Assembly: GCA_905250115.1 (NCBI GenBank)
Contig: CAJNOI010000031.1
Span: 343,278 to 407,277, forward strand
Source of the DNA: Adineta steineri
Lineage: Eukaryota > Rotifera > Eurotatoria > Adinetida > Adinetidae
Length of the DNA stretch: 64,000 nt
Reading direction: 5' to 3'
This document shows, one piece after another, positions 60,779 through 64,000 of the stretch; position 1 is the first letter of the stretch, and each line of letters opens with the position of its first letter. The notes under the pieces are model-generated. The model made no database searches, had not been told where the DNA came from, and saw only the letters and a program-made list of their open reading frames with translations. Position numbers and translations under genes: made by a program.

Positions 60779-63461
60779 ATGAACTATTTTGATTTTACTG
60801 ATGATATTATTGAACTAAATCAATCTAATGGGATTACTTCGACTACAATGCAACCATTAACAACGACAGCTGCAGTTGTTAATCAACAACAACAACAACA
60901 ACAACAAGCAAAAGATTTATCTGATTGGAGGAATATTCAACTTGGAACAAGCTCAACTTTTTTTGACCCATTTTGGTTACCACAAACACCTATTACACCA
61001 TTATCTAACAGTTGGTCTATACCAAATAATACAGTTTATCCATCATCATCATCATCATCATATAATCAAATATTATCATCTCAACATCCTTATCAATGGA
61101 CAAATTCAAATAATAATCCTCCATGGAAAATACCATTAGAAACACGACAATCCTTTGTTAATATTAATCAACAAAATCCAATGAATAATATTAATGATTT
61201 AACAACAAATCCTATTCGGTTCGTTAAAGATTGAAATTTCAACAATGACTAATCTATTTATTTTTGTTTAGAAATTTTCTTCCTGCTCAACCAACATCAT
61301 ATTCATATCCAGTGACGACGATACCACCACCATCGAAAGTTCGATCAATTCATTCTCATGAAACTCAATTTATTCCTGTACCGGATTTTGATATTGATAA
61401 AATTCTTGGAGAAATTGAAAATGTTATACCAGATATTGATCTTGATAGTGCACGTCGAACAATAACATCAATGAATCCAATTCCATCAACAAATGATATT
61501 GTTACATATTTTCTTGATAATGGTTATACAAAAAAATTAAAAAAAACATTTTCAAATGATTCTCAACGACAATCATCATTAAAACGTTCAATCTCAGATA
61601 TGATTGATGATATACCAAAATTTTTATCATCCTATCCCGATCCAATACAATATTTTTTTGATACAAAACGTAAACAATCGGAATCATATATTAATCATGC
61701 TAAAGCATATCTTTTACGTGCATTTCCAACAACAGATAAAAGTATTTTAGAACAAGCTTTGGAAGAAGAAAATTGGCATTTTTTACCGACTATTAGAAAA
61801 TTTGAAACACGTGCTGGTATTCGTACAAATACATTTTTACAACGAATGACAATTAAACGTTCATTAGATATGATTGGTATGAAAATAGTTTTTTTCTTTT
61901 TATATTATTATTATTTAAAATATGTATTTCATTAGATTTATCTATTGATGGTGTTGGTCGAACACCATCTATAGCATGGATAATTAAAAATAATAAATTT
62001 GCATATCCAATTCCACATACACCTTGCGAAGAATTTTATGATGAACTTCGTTTTGCTAAAAATGAAATTAAAATTCGAAGTAAGTGAGATAGATTTTCGA
62101 AAAGAATTATTCGATTTTATTCTTTAGGATATATTGGTAAAATAACGAAAGAACATGAAAAACGTGTTAAAAAAGCGAAAAAAGGCAATGAAACACTTGA
62201 ATGTGAAATCTGTTGTCAAGAAGATTTATTAATTGATGATATGGTTGAATGTACTGTTGGACATCTTTATTGTCGGTTCGTATTCATAGATATTTTTCTT
62301 ATTGTACATAGTTTGATTTAAAAATTCTTTATTTTTTTTTCTTTTAGAAATTGTGTTCGAACACATATTGATGTTTGTTTCAAAGAAGGAAAATATCGTT
62401 TTGCATGTGTAGAAAATTCATGTCCGGGAGAATATACAATGAGACTTATTAATGAATTATTACCATCAAAAGATTTGAAAAGATTGAATAGAAGAATACA
62501 AGAAGAAAATATTAGACAAGGTAAAAAGAGATTATTTATTAATTCATTAGCCGAAATAGTTTGTCCTATATTTATTTCGATTATTCCATTTGCTTAAAAC
62601 TCAAATACAGATAATGCTGCATACCAACGACTGTATCTTTCTAAGAATGTATATTAAATTTCAGAAGTATAGCATACTAAAACTGAATAAGCCTTACGAT
62701 TCTATTTCAATATTTTCCTCTAATCTATTTTTATTTTTTATCTAGCTGAAATTGATGGTCTTGAATGTTGTCCATATTGTCCATATGCTGTTATTGTTGA
62801 TAATCCAAATGATAAAATATTTCGTTGTTTAAATCCTGAATGTATGAAAGAAACATGCAGGTAAAATAAAATATTAATTTAATTTATTTCGTTCAAATTA
62901 TTCTATTATTAATTATTATAGATTATGTAATGAACCTAATCATATTCCATTAAGATGTGATGAAATAGAAAAAGGTATAGAACTTGAGATGCGTAAATTT
63001 ATTGAAGAACATGTAACAGAAGCAATGATACGTAAATGTCCTCGATGTACACAAGTATAAAAATGATTTATTCAATTGATAAAAAATTCATTTTTTTTTG
63101 TTCATTTTTTCTTTATTTAGCGTTTTTATAAAGTTGAAGGTTGTAATAAAATGACATGTTCATCATGTGGTTTATTTATATGTTATGTTTGTCGAGAAAC
63201 AATTAATGGTTATGATCATTTTACAGATAATGAAAGGTATTATTTAAAATCTAAATAAAATGAATATTCTTCTTTTTTTCTACTAGATGTACATTATCAA
63301 ATCAAAGTGATAAAATTCATTATGATGAAATGGTACAAGCATATACAAACGCTAAAAATGAATATCTTCGTCTTCATCCTGAAGCTCATGATATGATTCT
63401 TCGTTATGATCCAATATCTCATTTAAGTAAACTACCAGTTCCACCAACAACTAATGTTTAA
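60779..63461 (+). CDS. RNF216: RNF216/TRIAD3-like RBR E3 ubiquitin ligase
   Basis: Nine exons, 60779-61218, 61272-61876, 61936-62079, 62128-62275, 62348-62520, 62746-62860, 62922-63054, 63121-63236 and 63287-63461, give 682 aa. The N-terminal 350 residues are low-complexity (eight Gln at about 36-43, Ser and Asn runs), followed by a charged helical part. RING1 starts CEICCQEDL at about 420; the IBR has CCPYCPYA and [18 protein letters not shown]2 has [20 protein letters not shown], whose catalytic Cys forms the ubiquitin thioester, and [14 protein letters not shown], a stretch typical of RNF216. It transfers ubiquitin, in the family with K63-linked chain preference, acting on immune and synaptic substrates. 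The Pro-rich tail of vertebrate RNF216 is short here. Confidence 0.9.
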
Positions 63462-64000
63462 ATTGAAACTAAAAATTTTTATTTCTTCTTTCGAGTTAAC
63501 GATATCAATATAAATCTTCCATTTGTTTAAATAAACAACAAAATATTCTATTTGATCTTATTTTAGTCAATGACTATCGATTGTTCTTATTAGGAAATGA
63601 TTTGTTTAAATGTATTTTTGTTTTCATTAATGAAAATTCGATAATGTAACAAAATCAATTATGTTCTGTTCTTTTTTTCTTTTCTAATATTTTCTTAATG
63701 TCTTGTTACGGATGCCGAAAAAAAAACCCAATTTAATCGTGTTTTTTTTGCTTTTTCTGTACTTATCCAATAGGATCTTTTTTCTTTTCTGATTAAAATA
63801 TAAAATATATAAATGAATGAACATTCAACGAATTTCAAATGTATTTATTCAAATTAGAAAAGAATTTCTTATAATATATACTCATTGAAATAGTATGAAC
63901 AAGGTGTTGTTGATTGACATTGAATAATATTAGATGAAGTAACACTAAAGCTAAAATGAATATGTACATGATTGTATACAGATCAGACAAATATCGAAAA
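63462..64000. other. 3' flank, no gene recognised
   Basis: AT-rich, with AAATAAA-type signals shortly after the RNF216-like stop. Nothing else was recognised up to the window end. Confidence 0.5.

Noticed and set aside
1-64000. CRISPR arrays, bacterial operons, tRNA or rRNA genes
   Set aside because: None seen; spliced genes and eukaryotic families show this is nuclear animal DNA. The tRNA check was by eye for T-loop and anticodon patterns only.

Overview
The window looks like nuclear DNA of a bdelloid rotifer (Rotaria/Adineta type). The reasons are a very AT-rich background, mostly tiny GT-AG introns (about 47-65 bp), short intergenic gaps, a rhodopsin-like GPCR of the bdelloid type, NHL beta-propeller exons, a TIR/SAM-like protein, intronless genes of bacterial or fungal look, and scattered G-rich patches resembling the bdelloid telomere repeat TGTGGG. 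The species assignment is inference. All multi-exon models below were spliced by hand, and every reading frame was checked by exon length and phase.

Layout. 0.3-2.8 kb (+): a two-exon TIR protein. 3.1-4.0 kb: a long foldback repeat. 5.4-6.2 kb (+): an intronless, GC-richer deoxyribose-phosphate aldolase. 8.2-10.3 kb (+): an intronless nucleotidyltransferase-HAD-kinase fusion. 10.9-14.3 kb: a large palindrome carrying twin divergent 80-aa genes; one arm is split by a 1.55-kb hAT-like element that itself holds three nested MITE-like elements. 14.3-17.5 kb: no gene seen. 17.5-35.8 kb (+): the main feature, a 34-exon gene of about 4394 codons. It joins a signal peptide, six NHL propellers, two Ser/Thr mucin stalks, REJ, GPS, PLAT and an 11-TM polycystin channel, with one in-frame stop before the GPS.

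37.4-37.8 kb (+): a secreted insulin-like peptide. 38.3-39.8 kb: decayed and duplicated gene pieces mixed with G-rich repeats. 41.3-42.0 kb (+): a small membrane-protein gene split inside its TM helix by a 365-bp transposon-like insertion. 43.1-44.1 kb (-): a PAP2 lipid phosphatase with a homopolymer frameshift. 44.9-46.1 kb (+): PIG-C. 47.0-51.9 kb (+): an ACAP-type ArfGAP of 21 exons. 52.3-55.5 kb (+): an SPMIP4-like ciliary/sperm microtubule inner protein. 55.8-57.0 kb (-): a GPCR. 58.0-58.2 kb (-): ribosomal protein eL39. 58.3-59.8 kb (-): a DNAJC4-like membrane J protein. 60.8-63.5 kb (+): an RNF216/TRIAD3-like RBR ubiquitin ligase.

The genes do not form one pathway. Housekeeping genes (PIG-C, eL39, ACAP, RNF216, DNAJC4) fill the right half. 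The left half is accessory: candidate transferred genes, repeats, duplications and the polycystin chimera. Several loci carry breaks (in-frame stop, frameshift, insertion), so heterozygosity, allelic decay or assembly error should be kept in mind.
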